The notes: generated from the sequence alone by a model not told the origin. A stretch of 64,000 nt of DNA from Monodelphis domestica (GCF_027887165.1 NC_077231.1:125067987-125131986), one strand, 5' to 3'; positions 1 through 12,231 are shown, numbered from the stretch's first letter. Numbers and translations are program-made.

Positions 1-497
1 GCAGATGCCAGAAGATAGAAGTGAGAAAGGAAAAGGCTTAAAATGAAAGCAAGTCTTCACAAAATTGTCCTTTTTCAGGGTGTACCATTTTACTGTGTTC
101 CTTGTAGAATACTAATGCTGCCTTTCCTCCATGTGTCTGGTGTGTTCTCAGCTCTGGATGAAAACACCGCTGATGGCTGTTCCAGGGATACTGGGAATAT
201 ACCCAAGGGGAAGTCCAAATTTTCCCAAAACCTTGAAGTTAGCAAGGTCATTCTCTGGTCATGGGAAGGGGAAGAGACAGGGACTCTCTCCTTTCATCCT
301 CACTCCCACTCCCCATGAGATTCCTTCTCAGAGTCTTGCCTGGAACCACTTCCATTACTGGGCTGGCCAATCATGGGAATGCTTGTGCTCCAGCTAGCCT
401 GTTATTTTTATACAAGTGCCACAGGTCATGATTGAGGTTCTTCAACTAATCCCAATACACTTCCTGTGCAGCCTCATTTTGTTTCCTCCATTGGCTT
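1..497. other. No recognised feature
   Basis: Two overlapping short frames here lack any family resemblance or splice context. I see no repeat I can name. Confidence 0.4.
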
Positions 498-664
498 TTT
501 TTTTTAACTCTTACTGTTTGTCTTAGTAACAACTCTTTAACAGAGTAAGCAGGGGCTAGGCAAACAGAATTTAATGACTTATCCAGAGTCACAGAGCTAC
601 TTAAGTGTTTGAGGCTAGATTTGAACCCTGATCTTCCCAACTTCAGGTCCTGTGCCACCTACCT
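498..664 (-). repeat. Old tRNA-derived SINE (WSINE1-like)
   Basis: A T-run, then a degraded reverse copy with the GGGGCTAGGCAA, GAGTCACAGAGC and GATTTGAACCCTG landmarks of the marsupial SINE. Confidence 0.6.
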
Positions 665-884
665 TCCTCCTATTATCCACTAGCATTGACTCCTTCCAAA
701 TGAAGTGTTTTCTTCCACACTTATTAGAATTGATTCAATAGATGTGTTCTCATGTAATGAAGGTACCAGGGCATAATATCTTATTGGTTTGGGGTTAGGG
801 TGATCAACAAACTGAATGACTCAGTCAATCCCCTGTATAAGAATAACACCATAAAAAGTTAAAGGAGAATGGAAAATTGTATAT

Positions 885-1096
885 TGCTGTGGCTAGAGCA
901 CTGAATTCAAATGTAGATACTTACTAGTTGTATGACCTTGAGCAAGTCATTTAACCTTTGCTTGCTTCAGTTTCCTTATCCATAAAATGGGAATAGTAAT
1001 AGCACCTACCTTGCAAGGTTGTTAGGAGGATCAAATGAGATAATAATTGCAAAACCCTTAGCATAAGTGCTACATCAGTGTTAGCTATTATTATTA
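885..1096 (+). repeat. MIR/THER1 CORE-SINE
   Basis: Plus-strand order of landmarks: ACTAGTTGTATGACC, CAGTTTCCTTATC, AAAATGGGAATAGTAATAGC, GGATCAAATGAGATAAT and a TTAGCTATTATTATT end, as in therian MIR-type SINEs. Confidence 0.75.
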
Positions 1097-1302
1097 TATA
1101 TATTTTTTAAACCCTTACCTTCCGTCTTGGAGTCAATACTGTGTATTGGCTCCAAGGCAGAAGAGTGATAAGGGCTAGGCAATGGGGGTCAAGTGACTTG
1201 CCCAGGATCACACAGCTGGGAAGTGTCTGAGGCCAGATTTGAACCTAGGACCTCCCGTCTCTAGGTCTAGCTCTCAACACACCGAGCTACCCAGCTGCCC
1301 CC
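1097..1302 (-). repeat. WSINE1-like SINE with 18-bp target-site duplication
   Basis: Complete reverse copy from the A-rich tail to the tRNA-like head (CAGCTGCCCC). Flanking direct repeats TGTTAGCTATTATTATTA at 1079-1096 and 1303-1320 show it landed in the 3' end of the older MIR. Confidence 0.9.
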
Positions 1303-1639
1303 TGTTAGCTATTATTATTAAATAGATCTATAATCTCTTCAGTGTGGACGCTCCTTCTAACAATGCAAAGTACTGCCCATCAGTTCATCACAGGAGGTTC
1401 ACTCAAAAGGCTAGCCATCTTCCTTGATTTCTCTTGATTGTCTCAAGAATACCAACAGAGCACTCAGGTAGTCCCTTGCCTTCACAGAGCGGCTTATTAA
1501 TTTCCTCCTCTTGTCAGCTATTTTCCTGATGATATTTTAGACTCTTTTTTTTTTAAGTTCCTCATTGGATTATACAGGGCATTAAATCCCTTGTGACTCT
1601 CCTAAATCTCTTCAAAAATTGATGTGTTCTGTATCTCAT

Positions 1640-2480
1640 AGACTTACGTTAGTATTGAAATATGGGCCTTTGTTTCCAGAGGAGACTTGGGACCATTAAA
1701 AAAGTTTTGCAATTTCCTGATGACAAACTCTTCCTCTTTAAGTGTGGGTCCAACTCATTGTTCATTTGTTCTGTTTGTCCTGTACATGACTGATAGACAA
1801 TCTCTATAGGTTGGTTGACCTTCCAATGGGCTGACAATTCTTGATAGATGTTATAATAGCAATAGACATTCATAATCTACTTAGGCTTTCCTGTACAAAC
1901 TGTAAGGCCAAATTCTTAAGTGTTTATAGATCTTCCGGGAGGCTCTGTAATATTTCCGGACCTCATACAACTAGTTTAATGGCAAACAGGAGCTTTGCAT
2001 TCATAGAGAGCCCCTCTTCAACCCAACTCTGCAGTGAATCTCCTCCATTATTGCCACAAACATGGCAAACATTTTTAATGAATAGGCAACTTCTTGCTTT
2101 ATGTTTTGCCAAATAGTTATGTTCAGAGGAGTCATTTAAAAGAGTTATTTCTATTGTTATGTCTTTCAAAGAATCTTAAATAATTGTGATGTATGGATAG
2201 GAGAAACCTTGTTGACTATGAATGAGTCTTTAGGTGCTTTATTGAATCCAATGCTTTTTTCAAAAGCAAAGAACACAGATCTTGGTTTTTTTTTAAATAT
2301 CCTTTAGTCAGTTGTGAGTAGGTAAAAATGGAGTCCATTATTGAATGTTGTATGAGAAAAATCTACTTCTTTCCTTATCCAGAATGTCCTCTATTTGTGT
2401 ATAGATAAGTTTTATAAAGATTCTGTATAGATGGGAAAGTGGGCATCTACATAGGTAATTGTTGACCCTTTCCCCTCTTT
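1640..2480 (-). repeat. RTE-type LINE reverse-transcriptase fragment (decayed)
   Basis: Minus-strand translation gives broken pieces in the RTE order: ILDKERSRFF near 2390, QLTKD-like and ICVLCF near 2290 (the region before the FDSV core), then TIEITLLNDS near 2150. These match the LDKEQAGFRKGYST...AFVDYEKAFDSV and TTEITLLND blocks of RTE/BovB-class enzymes. Many stops and shifts are present. Assignment to RTE rather than another LINE class is by memory. Confidence 0.5.
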
Positions 2481-2624
2481 TTTTTTATATTAGTAAAGTC
2501 TGTGGTTTTTCCATCCCTTTGTTTTTCTTCTCCTTCACACACCTTGTGAGTCAATCCCTTAAAACTCTCACAATTTTGTTGTGTCCAGCATGAATTTTTT
2601 TCTATGTATCCTTAAAAAAATAAA

Positions 2625-2828
2625 AAATGGGAAGAAACTTTACCTTCTGTCTTAGAATTGATAATAAGTATTGATTCCAAAAGAGAAGAATAATAAGGGC
2701 TAGGCTACTGGGGTTAAGTGGACTGCCCACTGGCCACACAGTTAGGAAGTATCTGAGTCTAAATTTGAACCCAGGACCAAGTCTTGTCTTCAGGTCTGGC
2801 TCTTTATCCACTGAGTCACCTAACTGCT
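2625..2828 (-). repeat. WSINE1-like SINE
   Basis: Reverse copy: ACTTTACCTTCTGTCTTAGA start, GGGCTAGGCTACTGGGG, CCACACAGTTAGGAAGT and a degraded head (CCACTGAGTCACCTAACTGC). Confidence 0.85.
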
Positions 2829-3574
2829 CTTTTTACTTTTCTCTCTTTTCTTTCTTTCTTTTTTTAAGTTGCAACAAAGATTTAATGAGAAGCCCTCAAG
2901 TGGACAGATCCAGGAATTTCCCAGGGGGCCATTTTGCATCAAAGGAAGCTTTCTCTCAATGGACCTCCAGGGGACATCACCTCTTTATTTTTTTAATTAT
3001 TCATTTATTTATTTTACTGCCTTTTTTCTTCTATCTATCCTTGCTCCATTCTAACTGTTTTTCCTATATTTTTTCTCTTTGGTACCAATTTTACTTCCTC
3101 TTTAAGAACATCTGGGACTGTGATGTTAGAGCCCCAGTGTGGTGGCTCCATTGTCCTTATTGGTAAATATTAAGTACGTTTAGGTTACTTGAGAAGGGCA
3201 TTGGAGAGTTGCCCCATAATTCTAATGTTTGCCTACGGTATTCTTTCTAATTCCTAAGAATTAAAGCCTGATTCCCTCCATTACCTAAGCACTCTAGAAT
3301 CTGGCTTTGAGTTTAAAGAGCCTAGGTCAGGTGACAACCAGGTTATCACCAAAAGACTCCCCCTTCTGAATAGGCCTTCACATCTGGATTTATGCACAAG
3401 GAACTGCTTGAAGCTGGGATGATACTGTGAAAGGAGAATGTAAAGGAGAATAAGATGAACTGAAGTTAGACTCCCAAAAATTATTACTCAGAGGTTTGAG
3501 GATGGAGAATGGGGAAATGTAAATATGAGGAACAAAATAATTCTACAGTATTTGTGTTCCTGAAACTCCCTCCA

Positions 3575-3823
3575 TTTGTTGTTTAGTCATTTCAGTCCTG
3601 TCTGACTCTTTGTGACCCCTCTTGGGGTTTTCTTGGCAAAGATACTGTGTCGGTTTGCCATTTCCTTCCCCAGCTCATTTTTTCAGAGAAAACTGAAGCA
3701 ATTAGTGTTAAGTCTTACCTCAGAGTCACACAGCTAGTCTATTTCTGAGGCTGATTTGAATTCAGAAGATGAGTCCTTTTGGCTTCAGGCCCATTGCTCC
3801 TTCCATTGTGCCACCTAGTTGCC
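3575..3823 (-). repeat. MAR1-like SINE
   Basis: Reverse copy with GACTCTTTGTGACCCC, GGGGTTTTCTTGGCAAAGA, TTTGCCATTTCCTTCC, GTCACACAGCTAGT and the head GTGCCACCTAGTTGCC. This is the marsupial tRNA/RTE-tailed SINE. Confidence 0.85.
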
Positions 3824-5424
3824 AACTCCCTCCATTCGGAATCTTAAAGTTCTTTGACAATGGGATTAGTTCAAATTTCTACCTCATCTTTTTACCTCAA
3901 AGAGAAATATCTGAAAACCGTTTCTTGCCATGGAAAACCAATTATACCTCCAGTAAACCAAAGTAGCTGCCTTCTCTCCTGTTGCCTTCTTTGAGTCATG
4001 GTTCTGGAAGTGTTTCAAAACTCATCCCCAAGTGTGAACTCCATCTCACCGAAGTGTTTCTTTTTAGTTCTCCTTATTCTTATAAAGGATCCTGGAAAGA
4101 GAGAAGCATATATACATATATGTAAGGGAACCTGAGAAGCCATCTATTGTTTAAGTCCCTTGTTGAGGCGCAGGGAGGTAGGCTTTAGAATATCTGCCTC
4201 ATTTTTTTTCTGGTCCAGCACACAACTAACCTCCATTCTGTTTTCCATTTATCCTACTTTTCTAAAAGAAGTGGATGGCATGTTGGAGGAGCCTGAGGCA
4301 CAGTCCCCTTTCATTAGTTCTGAAGTACCTAGTGTACCAAGCTGCATGAGGGAGACACTGGGTATCAGAGGACCAATTTTTCAGCCTAATAGGTAGATGC
4401 AGGGTACAGATTCACAAGAGATTTAGTGAGATTGGATGTGACAACTAATGAGGGTACCTAAGAAATAAAGGGAGTACTTAATAGACTAGACATGATGAAA
4501 AAGGAGTGAACTGGCAATTGCTAGAGCTTTAAATGGCTTAGGAAAGGTCATTAGATTCTGGATTGGTTGTGGAAAGAAATCAAAATAATACAATTGGGGT
4601 TCCAGGAAGGAGAAAGAATTAAAGAACACATTGCGTTTGACAAAGGAGCTGGTGCTTCTCTTCTGGAGAAACTTGGGACTTCCGGATCTGAGTTTCTAAG
4701 GTCTGATTCTAGTTTTCGGAACCTAAATCCAGTCTGGGAAGCCTCTGGTTAAAGGGAATATTGCCTAAAGGCTGCACCTGTTCCTTTGCCCCTTATTCAG
4801 CTAGCTCTTCACCAGGGAGTCTATTCTCATTCCCAGAAGCCAGTATCCCCAGTCCCAGTGGCTTCCTGTGTCAGAAGCTTTTGTGTGCTCTAATGAGAGT
4901 CATTGTTTAGCAAGTTTCCCTAAGCTCCGGTTTCAGGTTAGACTCTCCTACGGGCTCAAACAATGCGCCCCAGGACATCTGCAGTATTTTCAGAAAGCCA
5001 TCCCTCCTCCTACTGTCTGGAAAATGTCTGTCTGTCCCAGTGGTAGGTGGCACTGGGATTTCTGTAGCCCAGTTGTTTATTAGCATCCTACACAGAAATA
5101 GAAAACTTCACCTGAGACACTGATTAGTTAGTAACTACATGCATGTACGGAATAATGACTGCCTCCTTAAGGGGCCCTCCCCCTCACCCCACATTCTTAC
5201 TCCTTCCCTTTATTCAACTCCTCCTAGCTTTAGTCTGCATTGTGAAGCTCCCAAGCCATAGGAACCAAAGACAAGCTCAAATAGGAGTGATTTTTTCCCA
5301 TCACTCTCAATTCATATTCTGATTGGATGGCTGCTGAGATTATTTGTAGTTTTCAGTCCACACTGTGTTCACATCATGCTTCTTCACCCTCTAAAGTCAC
5401 CCAGAACTTCTCTATTAAAAGCAA
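3824..5424. other. No recognised feature
   Basis: About 1.6 kb with moderate GC, only short frames and no repeat I can assign. It may be unique intergenic sequence. Confidence 0.4.
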
Positions 5425-5767
5425 TGCAATGATCCAGGACAATTCTGAGGGTCTTCTGAGAAAGAACACTATCCATATTCAGAGGAAGAACTGTGGGAGT
5501 AGAAACACAGGAGAAAAACAAATGCTTGATTACACGGATCCATGGGGATATGATTGGGGATGTAGACTTTAAGCAATAACCCTAGTGCAAATATCAACAA
5601 TATGGAAATAGATCTTGATCAAGGATACATGTATACCCAGTGGAATTGTGAGTCGGCTAAGGGCTAAGGAAGAGGGGTGGGGGAAGGGGGGAAAGAACAT
5701 GAATCTTGTAACCATGGAAAAATATTCTAAATTAATAATTAAAATTTTCAAAAGAAAAAAAAAATAA
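5425..5767 (+). repeat. L1 3' end
   Basis: Marsupial L1 3'UTR landmarks in order: AATGATCCAGGACAATTCTG, AACACTATCCATATTCAGAG, GATATGATTGGGGATGTAGA, ACCCAGTGGAATTG, then an A-rich end at 5750-5767. Confidence 0.8.
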
Positions 5768-5989
5768 AGTCACCCTGACCCCATCCTAAGAGAGGTGCAT
5801 TTTCTTGCTAATACTCTGAGTTTAAGTTGGGGGGGGGAGTTAAAGTTGTTAAATTATTGTACTCCTTAGAATGGTGATACTTGTTCCCCTAAGAAGTTCC
5901 CATTGTCCCTTGTATCCTGTTAATGTGGGAAGCCATTGACTAAGAGAAGACATTCTAAGTGTTTGATAGAAGCTGTGGACCAGAGGTTC

Positions 5990-6150
5990 CTAACCCATGG
6001 TCCATACACTTTTTGTAAATTTGTTATTTTATTTTAATAACAAATTTCCACATAAGTTTTCCAAAGTCATATGATCCATATTGTCTCCCTTCCTTCTTCC
6101 CTTCCTCCTTACAGAGCTGACAAGCAATTCAATCTGGGATATAAGTCCAT
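5990..6150 (-). repeat. L1 3'UTR fragment, old
   Basis: Reverse-strand motifs AAATTTCCACATAAGTTTTCC and GAGCTGACAAGCAATTC resemble the reversed L1 3'UTR seen elsewhere in marsupials. Boundaries are uncertain. Confidence 0.4.
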
Positions 6151-6861
6151 GAACTTGAAAAAACATTTTTTATAATTATATTTCACTGCAAATTTCCTTT
6201 GTAAACTCTACATATTTTATTTAGTGCATTTAAAAACATGGTGCTATGAAGGGGATTATATGCTTTAACAGATCGCCAAAGGGATTCAGGAAATACTCTA
6301 CCTTACTCTAGAGTCTAAAGAAATACACTATTCTAGAGTCACATATTTTTATTTTGAACAATATTCCATGACACCTACTAGATAAGTTACTGTGCAGGCT
6401 GGCCAGCACCACCGAAAGAAGTTATGCTTTTCTGCAGTGGTGGGAATGGATAATAGACCAGATATTCTCAGGGGGTGGAGGCAAGTGGCGGTATTGGTGC
6501 TTTTAGGGAGACTGAACTGTGTATTGCCAGAGAGCAATAGAATTGAAGTAATGGGGTTGGTAGCTCTAGAAGAGAGCCACCTCGTGGAAATGTCAGATAT
6601 TTCACTTCTTTGCTGGATCATTAATAGGGTGACATATTGCCCTTCTAAAGATTTGAAGAAGGCAGTAAATTAGCCATTTTGGACTGCTGCTGTCAGCGAG
6701 GTACAGGTGTCTAATGGTGTATATACAATATGGCACTATCACGATTATCTAAGATAGAGCATCAAAAAGCAAAGGCTTTAAGATGATGACCTCGTAACTG
6801 TTTAAAGAACCAAATACATTTAGGACTCAATGTTACTAAAGCTAATGGTTTCAATTCAACT
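6151..6861. other. No recognised feature
   Basis: AT-rich; two mirrored frames of about 90 codons at 6349-6673 overlap on opposite strands and look like chance. Confidence 0.4.
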
Positions 6862-7045
6862 CATCTTCCTGAGTTGAAATCTGAGCTCTGACACTTCTAG
6901 CTGGGTGACCCTGAGTGAGTCATTTAACCCTGCTTGCCTCAGTCTCCTCATCTGTTAAAGGAGCTGGAGAAGAAAATGGAAACTAGTATCTTTGCCAAGT
7001 AAACTTCAAATGGAGTTACAAAGAGTCGGATATGATTAAAACAGG
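6862..7045 (+). repeat. MAR1-like SINE (5'-degraded)
   Basis: GCTGGGTGACCCTGAGTGAG, CTCAGTCTCCTCATCTGTTA, GGAGCTGGAGAAGAAAATGG and CAAAGAGTCGGATATGATT occur in MAR1 order. Confidence 0.8.
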
Positions 7046-7049
7046 AAAG

Positions 7050-7375
7050 GAAGGGAAAGGAGTATGATAGCTTAGTGGATAGAAGGGCTCCTTTGGAATC
7101 AATAAGAATTGGGTTTTGGTTCTACCTTTGACATATAACAGCTGTGTGACTAGGGTCTAGTTGCTTATCTTCTCAGATCATAGCAAGGCGGGAATTTCCA
7201 AAGAATATTTTCCAGACTGAAAAGAAAAAAAATCACAAGTACTTTCTTCAGAAAACTTCTGTATTTTTATGGATCTCAGTTTCCTCATCTGTAAAATGAG
7301 AACGTGGATCAGATGATCTTCAAGGTCTAGATCTCCAAGATTTTTCAGCTCTATATCCATTGAAATCTTTGATTC
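7050..7375 (+). repeat. MIR/THER1-like SINE, interrupted
   Basis: A SINE head (TAGCTTAGTGGATAGAAGGG) with GCTGTGTGACTAGGG is followed, after roughly 80 unrelated bases, by CAGTTTCCTCATCTGTAAAATG at 7270. This suggests one CORE-SINE split by a small insertion, or two adjacent fragments. Confidence 0.45.
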
Positions 7376-8104
7376 CAACAGCCCCAGCAAATGCTGTAGA
7401 TTACATTTAGAGGGGTGAGGATTTTCTCAAGATTACCTTCATCTGGAAGTCAATAGTAAGAACACTTGTGGAGTACTATGTACTGGTCCATTTCCTCAGT
7501 TGCTGATAGATACTAAAGAGAATGATAAAATTGTAAAGAGTGTAAAGAATATTAGATATTCCTTCAGGCTTTCAGTTGAACCACAACCAGCATTAGTGTA
7601 GGAGTAGTAAGGTAGTACCCAACATGGCAGTCTCCCCAGGGTTTTTCCTTATTGGGGGAACTTCCAAGATCATGACTCCACCCACTCACCAACTGCAACA
7701 TATTCTAGCCTTCAAGCTGCCTTCCTCCTGTGCCCTTTATCCCCTGCCAACCACATGAACTTCCTGGCCTGAAAACCCCCACTGCTAGAGGTCTCAAATT
7801 AATCTGAAATTAGTGCAAAGGCAGCTGGGAAATGTGATTCAGTGCCAGCTTCTCCAGCCAGTGGTGCCTGCCATGACAGTAAATTCTCTCATGTTCCTTC
7901 CCTAGTCAGTATCCTCTTATCCTTTTCCTTTCCACTCTGTGATAGATTTTCTCTGTTGTGACAGTCATAACCCAAGAGTTAAAGGACCTAAATTTAAGAC
8001 CTGGCTCTTTCCTTGCCACCAAAGTAATTTATAGCAAATAACTTTACCCATTGCTTCACAGAGGGAAGGCTTAGAGGAAGCTTAAAGGTCAGTTAGTCAG
8101 TCAA
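7376..8104. other. No recognised feature
   Basis: About 730 bases with no named repeat or coding block. Confidence 0.4.
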
Positions 8105-8605
8105 AAAGCATTTTTAAACAAATATTTTGTTTTAATCAGTCAAAATCTGCCTTCTCCTCCTCCCCTTCCCCCTCGATTGAGAACACAAGAGAAACATAGT
8201 CCATTACAAACACGTAGTGTCACTCGAAAGAAATTTCCATAGGTTTTGAACAATGACATATGTACAACCCAATGGAACTGCTTGTCAGCTCTGGGAGGGG
8301 GGAGCAAAGAGGGGAGGAAAAGAACATGAATCCTGTAACTATGGGAAAATATTCTAAATAATTTTTTTTAATTTCCACATTGACCAGCTCCAAAAAATAT
8401 TTGTTTCATTCTGCATTCTGAGTCCCTTCCCTCTCTCTATCAGGAAGAAGATATGGGAGCAGGTTTCATCATCAGTCCTCTGGAATCCTCTGGTAAGAAT
8501 TCAACACAACAGTATGCCACCACCTTTATATAGCATCACTTGTGCATCTACTCCTCAGCACATGGATACCCCTTCAGATTCCTATTCTTTGCCACCTCAA
8601 AAAAA
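8105..8605. repeat. Composite of L1 3'UTR pieces in both orientations
   Basis: 8110-8245 and 8371-8600 look like one reversed L1 3'UTR (AATATTTTGTTTTAATCAG..., CATTCTGCATTCTGAGTCCC). Between them 8246-8370 reads forward (GACATATGTACAACCCAATG, AAGAACATGAATCCTGTAAC, AAAATATTCTAAATAA), so a 5'-truncated L1 tail apparently inserted into an older reversed L1. Confidence 0.5.
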
Positions 8606-8609
8606 GATA

Positions 8610-9760
8610 TTCACAGGAGATAATCACATTGAGAAGGTTACTAAAAATCAGGAAAGCTTCCTGTAGGTGATGGGACTTTATCTGGGACTTGAAAGAAGCT
8701 AGTGAAGATGAGATGGGGATGAGGGAGGAGAGAATTCTAGGCACAGGGACAGCTAGTCAAAGTGCATCATCAAGGGCAGACAGAAAGGCAAGGAAGCCCA
8801 TGTCATGGGTTTGCAGAGTGTATGAGGAATAGTAACATGTAATGTGACTGGGAAAGTAGGAGGGTGTCAGGTTATGAAGGGCTTTAAAAGCCTTTCTAAA
8901 AAAAGAGGAATTTAGATTTGATCTGAAGGGTAATAGAAAGCCACCAAAGTTTATTGAATATATAGTGTGGAGGGGACAGAGATTTAAGGCAGGAAGACCA
9001 GCCAGAAAGGCTATTATAAGAATTCAGATGTGAGGTGATGGAGTCCTGTATCAGGGCAGTGTCAGAGAAGAGGCAAGAGATACTACCAAGGTAGAATCCC
9101 TAGGAGTTGGCAACTGGTCAGAGATGTGAAGTATAGAGGGGAAGAAGGGGGAAGGAGAAGGGAATGAGTACTTATATAGTACCTACTATGTGTCAGGCAC
9201 ATGCTTTACAGATCTGATCTCATTTGATCATAGGTGAGATAGGCTTCAAGACTGGGTGAATGGTACCTGTGATAATAAGTAATAAGAAAGTTAGAAAGAG
9301 AGGAAGACTTTGCATAAAAGAAGAATTAACTTTTGGACATATTGAGTTTAAGATACCTACAGATCATTTACTTAGAAATGTCCATTAAATAGGCGGATGG
9401 AAATATAAGAATGGAGATCAGGAAAGAGGTAAGGGCTGGATAAATAGATCTGAGAATCATCTGAATAGAAATTACCATAGAATCCACTGATTCTGATGAG
9501 ATCTTCAAGGGCAATACCTTTGAGGGTATAAACTGAGCTTTTGTAGGACATTCATGGTTAATGACAGGAATCAGACTTCTTTCTGGTCCAACGGAAACTG
9601 GGAAGGAGTAGTCAGACAAGAATGGGAACCAGGAGAAAGAGAATAGTATAAAAAAACAAAAAGAAAAAGAAAAGATAAGCAACAGCATCAGAGATTGCAG
9701 AGAGGTCTAGAAGGACCCACTGGGAGAGGGAATGTTAAGAGGGAGGAGAATATTGAGGAC
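8610..9760 (-). repeat. L2 LINE (long copy)
   Basis: The reverse strand follows the L2 3' half: TTCCTGTAGGTGATGGGACT, GGGACTTGAAAGAAGCTAG, GGTTATGAAGGGCTTTAAAA, GGCAGGAAGACCAGCCAG, ATAGATCTGAGAATCATCTG and GATTGCAGAGAGGTCTAGAAG. It is about 1.1 kb and heavily diverged. Short frames inside are incidental. Confidence 0.65.
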
Positions 9761-9789
9761 AGAGTAGTTGGAATCAAAACAAACTTCCT

Positions 9790-10130
9790 GACCCTGAAGG
9801 GGGATTAAAAGAAAATGAAAAGAATTGGAACCATATGGGAATTATAACTGAATGAATGATGGCACACAAATATAGAATCAAATATTATTGCACTATAAGA
9901 AATGACAAAAGATACTGTTTCAGAGGATCCTGGGAAATGTAAACTGATGTGGTTAAGTGAGGGAAACCAAAAGGAACCTCCTAAAGAAAACTAACTCTGA
10001 AAGACTTGAGAACTCTGATCATAGCAATGACTAATTATGTCACAGAAGATGTAGTCTGTTACCCATTTCCTGAGAGAGGTAGGTGAGGAACTAGAGATGC
10101 AGAAAAGACTTGGCCACCATAAGGTTTGAT
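9790..10130 (+). repeat. Old L1 3' end fragment
   Basis: Diverged match to the L1 ending also seen near 40,000 and 47,400: CTGATGTGGTTAAGTGAGGG, ACTCTGAAAGACTTGAGAAC, TCTGATCATAGCAATGACTAA. Confidence 0.5.
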
Positions 10131-10139
10131 TTGCTTGAA

Positions 10140-10390
10140 TATACTTACTTGGTATACTTGCCTGGGATTCTCTCCTCCTCATCTCTGCTTACTATCTTCC
10201 CTAGCTTCTTTCAAGTCCCAGATAAAATCTCACCTTCTACAGGAAGCTTTTCCTGAGTTCCATGAATACTTGTGTCTTCTCTATGTGATTATCTCCAGTT
10301 TATCTTGTACATATCTTGTTGTACATCATTATTTGTCTGTCATCTCCCTTATCTCACTGAATTCTTGGTTGGTTTCTCCTTTCAATTAGG
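10140..10390 (+). repeat. L2 LINE 3' fragment
   Basis: Forward L2 landmarks CTTTCAAGTCCCAGATAAAA, CACCTTCTACAGGAAGC, TTATCTTGTACATATCTTGTT and GTCATCTCCCTTATCTCACTG. The 87-codon frame here is a translation of the LINE. Confidence 0.65.
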
Positions 10391-10432
10391 GGAGATGGAG
10401 ATTTAGGAGAAGGAACAATATTGTCCTTTGCG

Positions 10433-10602
10433 GTTTGGTCAGTTCAGTTGTGTTCATCTCTTTGTGATTCTATTTAGAGGACAGATAAAGATACTGGAGG
10501 GATTTGCCATTTCCTTCTCCAGTTTATTTTACAGGTGAGGAGACTGAGGCAAACAAAGTCAAGTGACTAGCCCAGGATTTGAATTCAGGTCTTCTGAAAG
10601 TT
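10433..10602 (-). repeat. MAR1-like SINE (head missing)
   Basis: ATCTCTTTGTGATTC, AAAGATACTGGAGG, TTTGCCATTTCCTTCTCCAG, GAGACTGAGGCAAAC and GATTTGAATTCAGGTCTT occur in reverse order of the SINE. Confidence 0.8.
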
Positions 10603-10611
10603 GTGAGATAG

Positions 10612-10666
<55 letters not shown>

Positions 10667-10668
10667 TA
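10612..10668 (+). repeat. (GATA)n microsatellite
   Basis: About 13 uninterrupted TAGA/GATA units, likely polymorphic in length. Confidence 0.97.
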
Positions 10669-10775
10669 TCTCAAAGTTGTTTTAATTTGCATTTCTCTAG
10701 TCAGCGGTGATTGAAAGTATTTTTATGAAGACTGATAGCTTTGATTGCTTCTGAAAACTCAAGTAGTATAATTTT
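10669..10775 (-). repeat. L1 ORF2 fragment
   Basis: TATCTCAAAGTTGTTTTAAT, TTGCATTTCTCTAGTCAGCG and TTGCTTCTGAAAACTC match the same reversed L1 segment found at 21,715-21,780 and 43,690-43,770. Confidence 0.65.
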
Positions 10776-11064
10776 GAAAGTAAGATTGAACTTATTACCA
10801 ATTTTTTCAAAAGCAAGCTATATGAAATGAACATTCACAATTTTGTATACAGTCATCTTTTTCTATTCTTCTGTGATGGTAGAAAAATGCTCATTGCAGG
10901 GAAAATATGTAATTTCAAAATAACTGTTAAAATGACGTTCTGCCAATTTTAGTTTTTCTTTAGAATTCTCTGGAAGCTGTAATATCCTTATTTCTTCCTT
11001 TAATTATTGATTTGGTTATATAAATACAAGCAAGTAAGGTAGTCCCCTGCTCTCAAGGATCTTA

Positions 11065-11239
11065 CTTTTTTTTTTTAACCTTCACCTTCTGTCTTAGAAT
11101 CTGTACATTAAAGAGCAGTAAGGACTAGGCACTGGAGGTTAAGTGACTTGCCCAGGAGCCAGGAAGTGTCTGAGACTAGATTTGAACCAAGGTCTTCAAG
11201 ACTCCAGGCCTAGCTCTATCTACTGTGCTACCTAACTGA
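11065..11239 (-). repeat. WSINE1-like SINE with target-site duplication
   Basis: Reverse copy between direct repeats CTCAAGGATCTTA at 11052-11064 and 11240-11252. The target resembles L2 3' sequence (CCTGCTCTCAAGGA...). Confidence 0.85.
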
Positions 11240-11252
11240 CTCAAGGATCTTA

Positions 11253-12019
11253 TATTTTAATATGGGAAGACTACATACATATCAAGACTGGAAAGCCTGG
11301 TGGTGGTTCATGGCAAAGTCTAGAAATCATTGGGAAGTAAGATGGACGCCTGAATCTGAGAAAGATAAGGAGAAATTTCCCCTTATAAAAATCCTCCATG
11401 ATTCCAGGTCAGAGTCTAAGTTTTCTGGGGGAAAGATGTGAAGATGAAAGTCAGAGTATCGATGGAACCTGCTATCTGTTTTCTGGCTCAGAGTTAATAG
11501 ACTTAAGATGAATAATGTCATTTACTTTTTGTGACACACAGAAACAATGTGAGAGATTGTTTTACTTGAATCTGGATAGTTAATACACATGTATCACCTT
11601 TTTTCCCAATGCAGTAGGGGCCTGAGAGAGAGTAAGTATAGCAGTAGGGTTACCAAAAATTTTAAAAGAAAACAATGTTTTTGAATCATTTTTTTTAATT
11701 CACAGAAAAAAAACAGAAGGAAGTTTGGTTAGAAACAAAGACAAGTAGGATAGCTTCAAAAATCACAGTCAATTTCTCATATACTTGAAAAGAAAAACAT
11801 GTTATATATGATAGCGATACATGGCTTCATATATAATCCTCAATTTCATTTCTGTTTTGTATATGGAAAGGCTTAAGTAGCCTATATAGGTTCTGAGGAT
11901 CTTTATCCCAACTCCCTTTCACATTGATAACTCTGTTACCTAGAGTGAGGCTGACTATGAAACCCTCAGATTTCTAAGGGTAACCCTGTGGAATTGAGGA
12001 ATTTTCCTTTTCTTTCTTT
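11253..12019. other. No recognised feature
   Basis: About 770 AT-rich bases, no assignable repeat or exon. Confidence 0.4.
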
Positions 12020-12217
12020 TTTTTTTAGTTTGAAGCCTGACCTTCCATCTTAGAATCAGTACTGTGTATTGGTTCCAAAGCAGAAGAGTGGTAAGGGCTA
12101 GGCAATGGGGGTTAAGTGACTTGCCCAGGGTCATACAGCTAGGAAGTGTCTGAGGCCAGATTTGAACCTAGGACCTCCCATCTCTAGATCTGGCTCTCAA
12201 TCCACTGAGCTGCCCCT
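12020..12217 (-). repeat. WSINE1-like SINE, first of an adjacent pair
   Basis: Complete reverse copy (GACCTTCCATCTTAGAATCA to CCACTGAGCTGCCCC). Confidence 0.9.
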
Positions 12218-12231
12218 TTTCTTTTCTTTAT

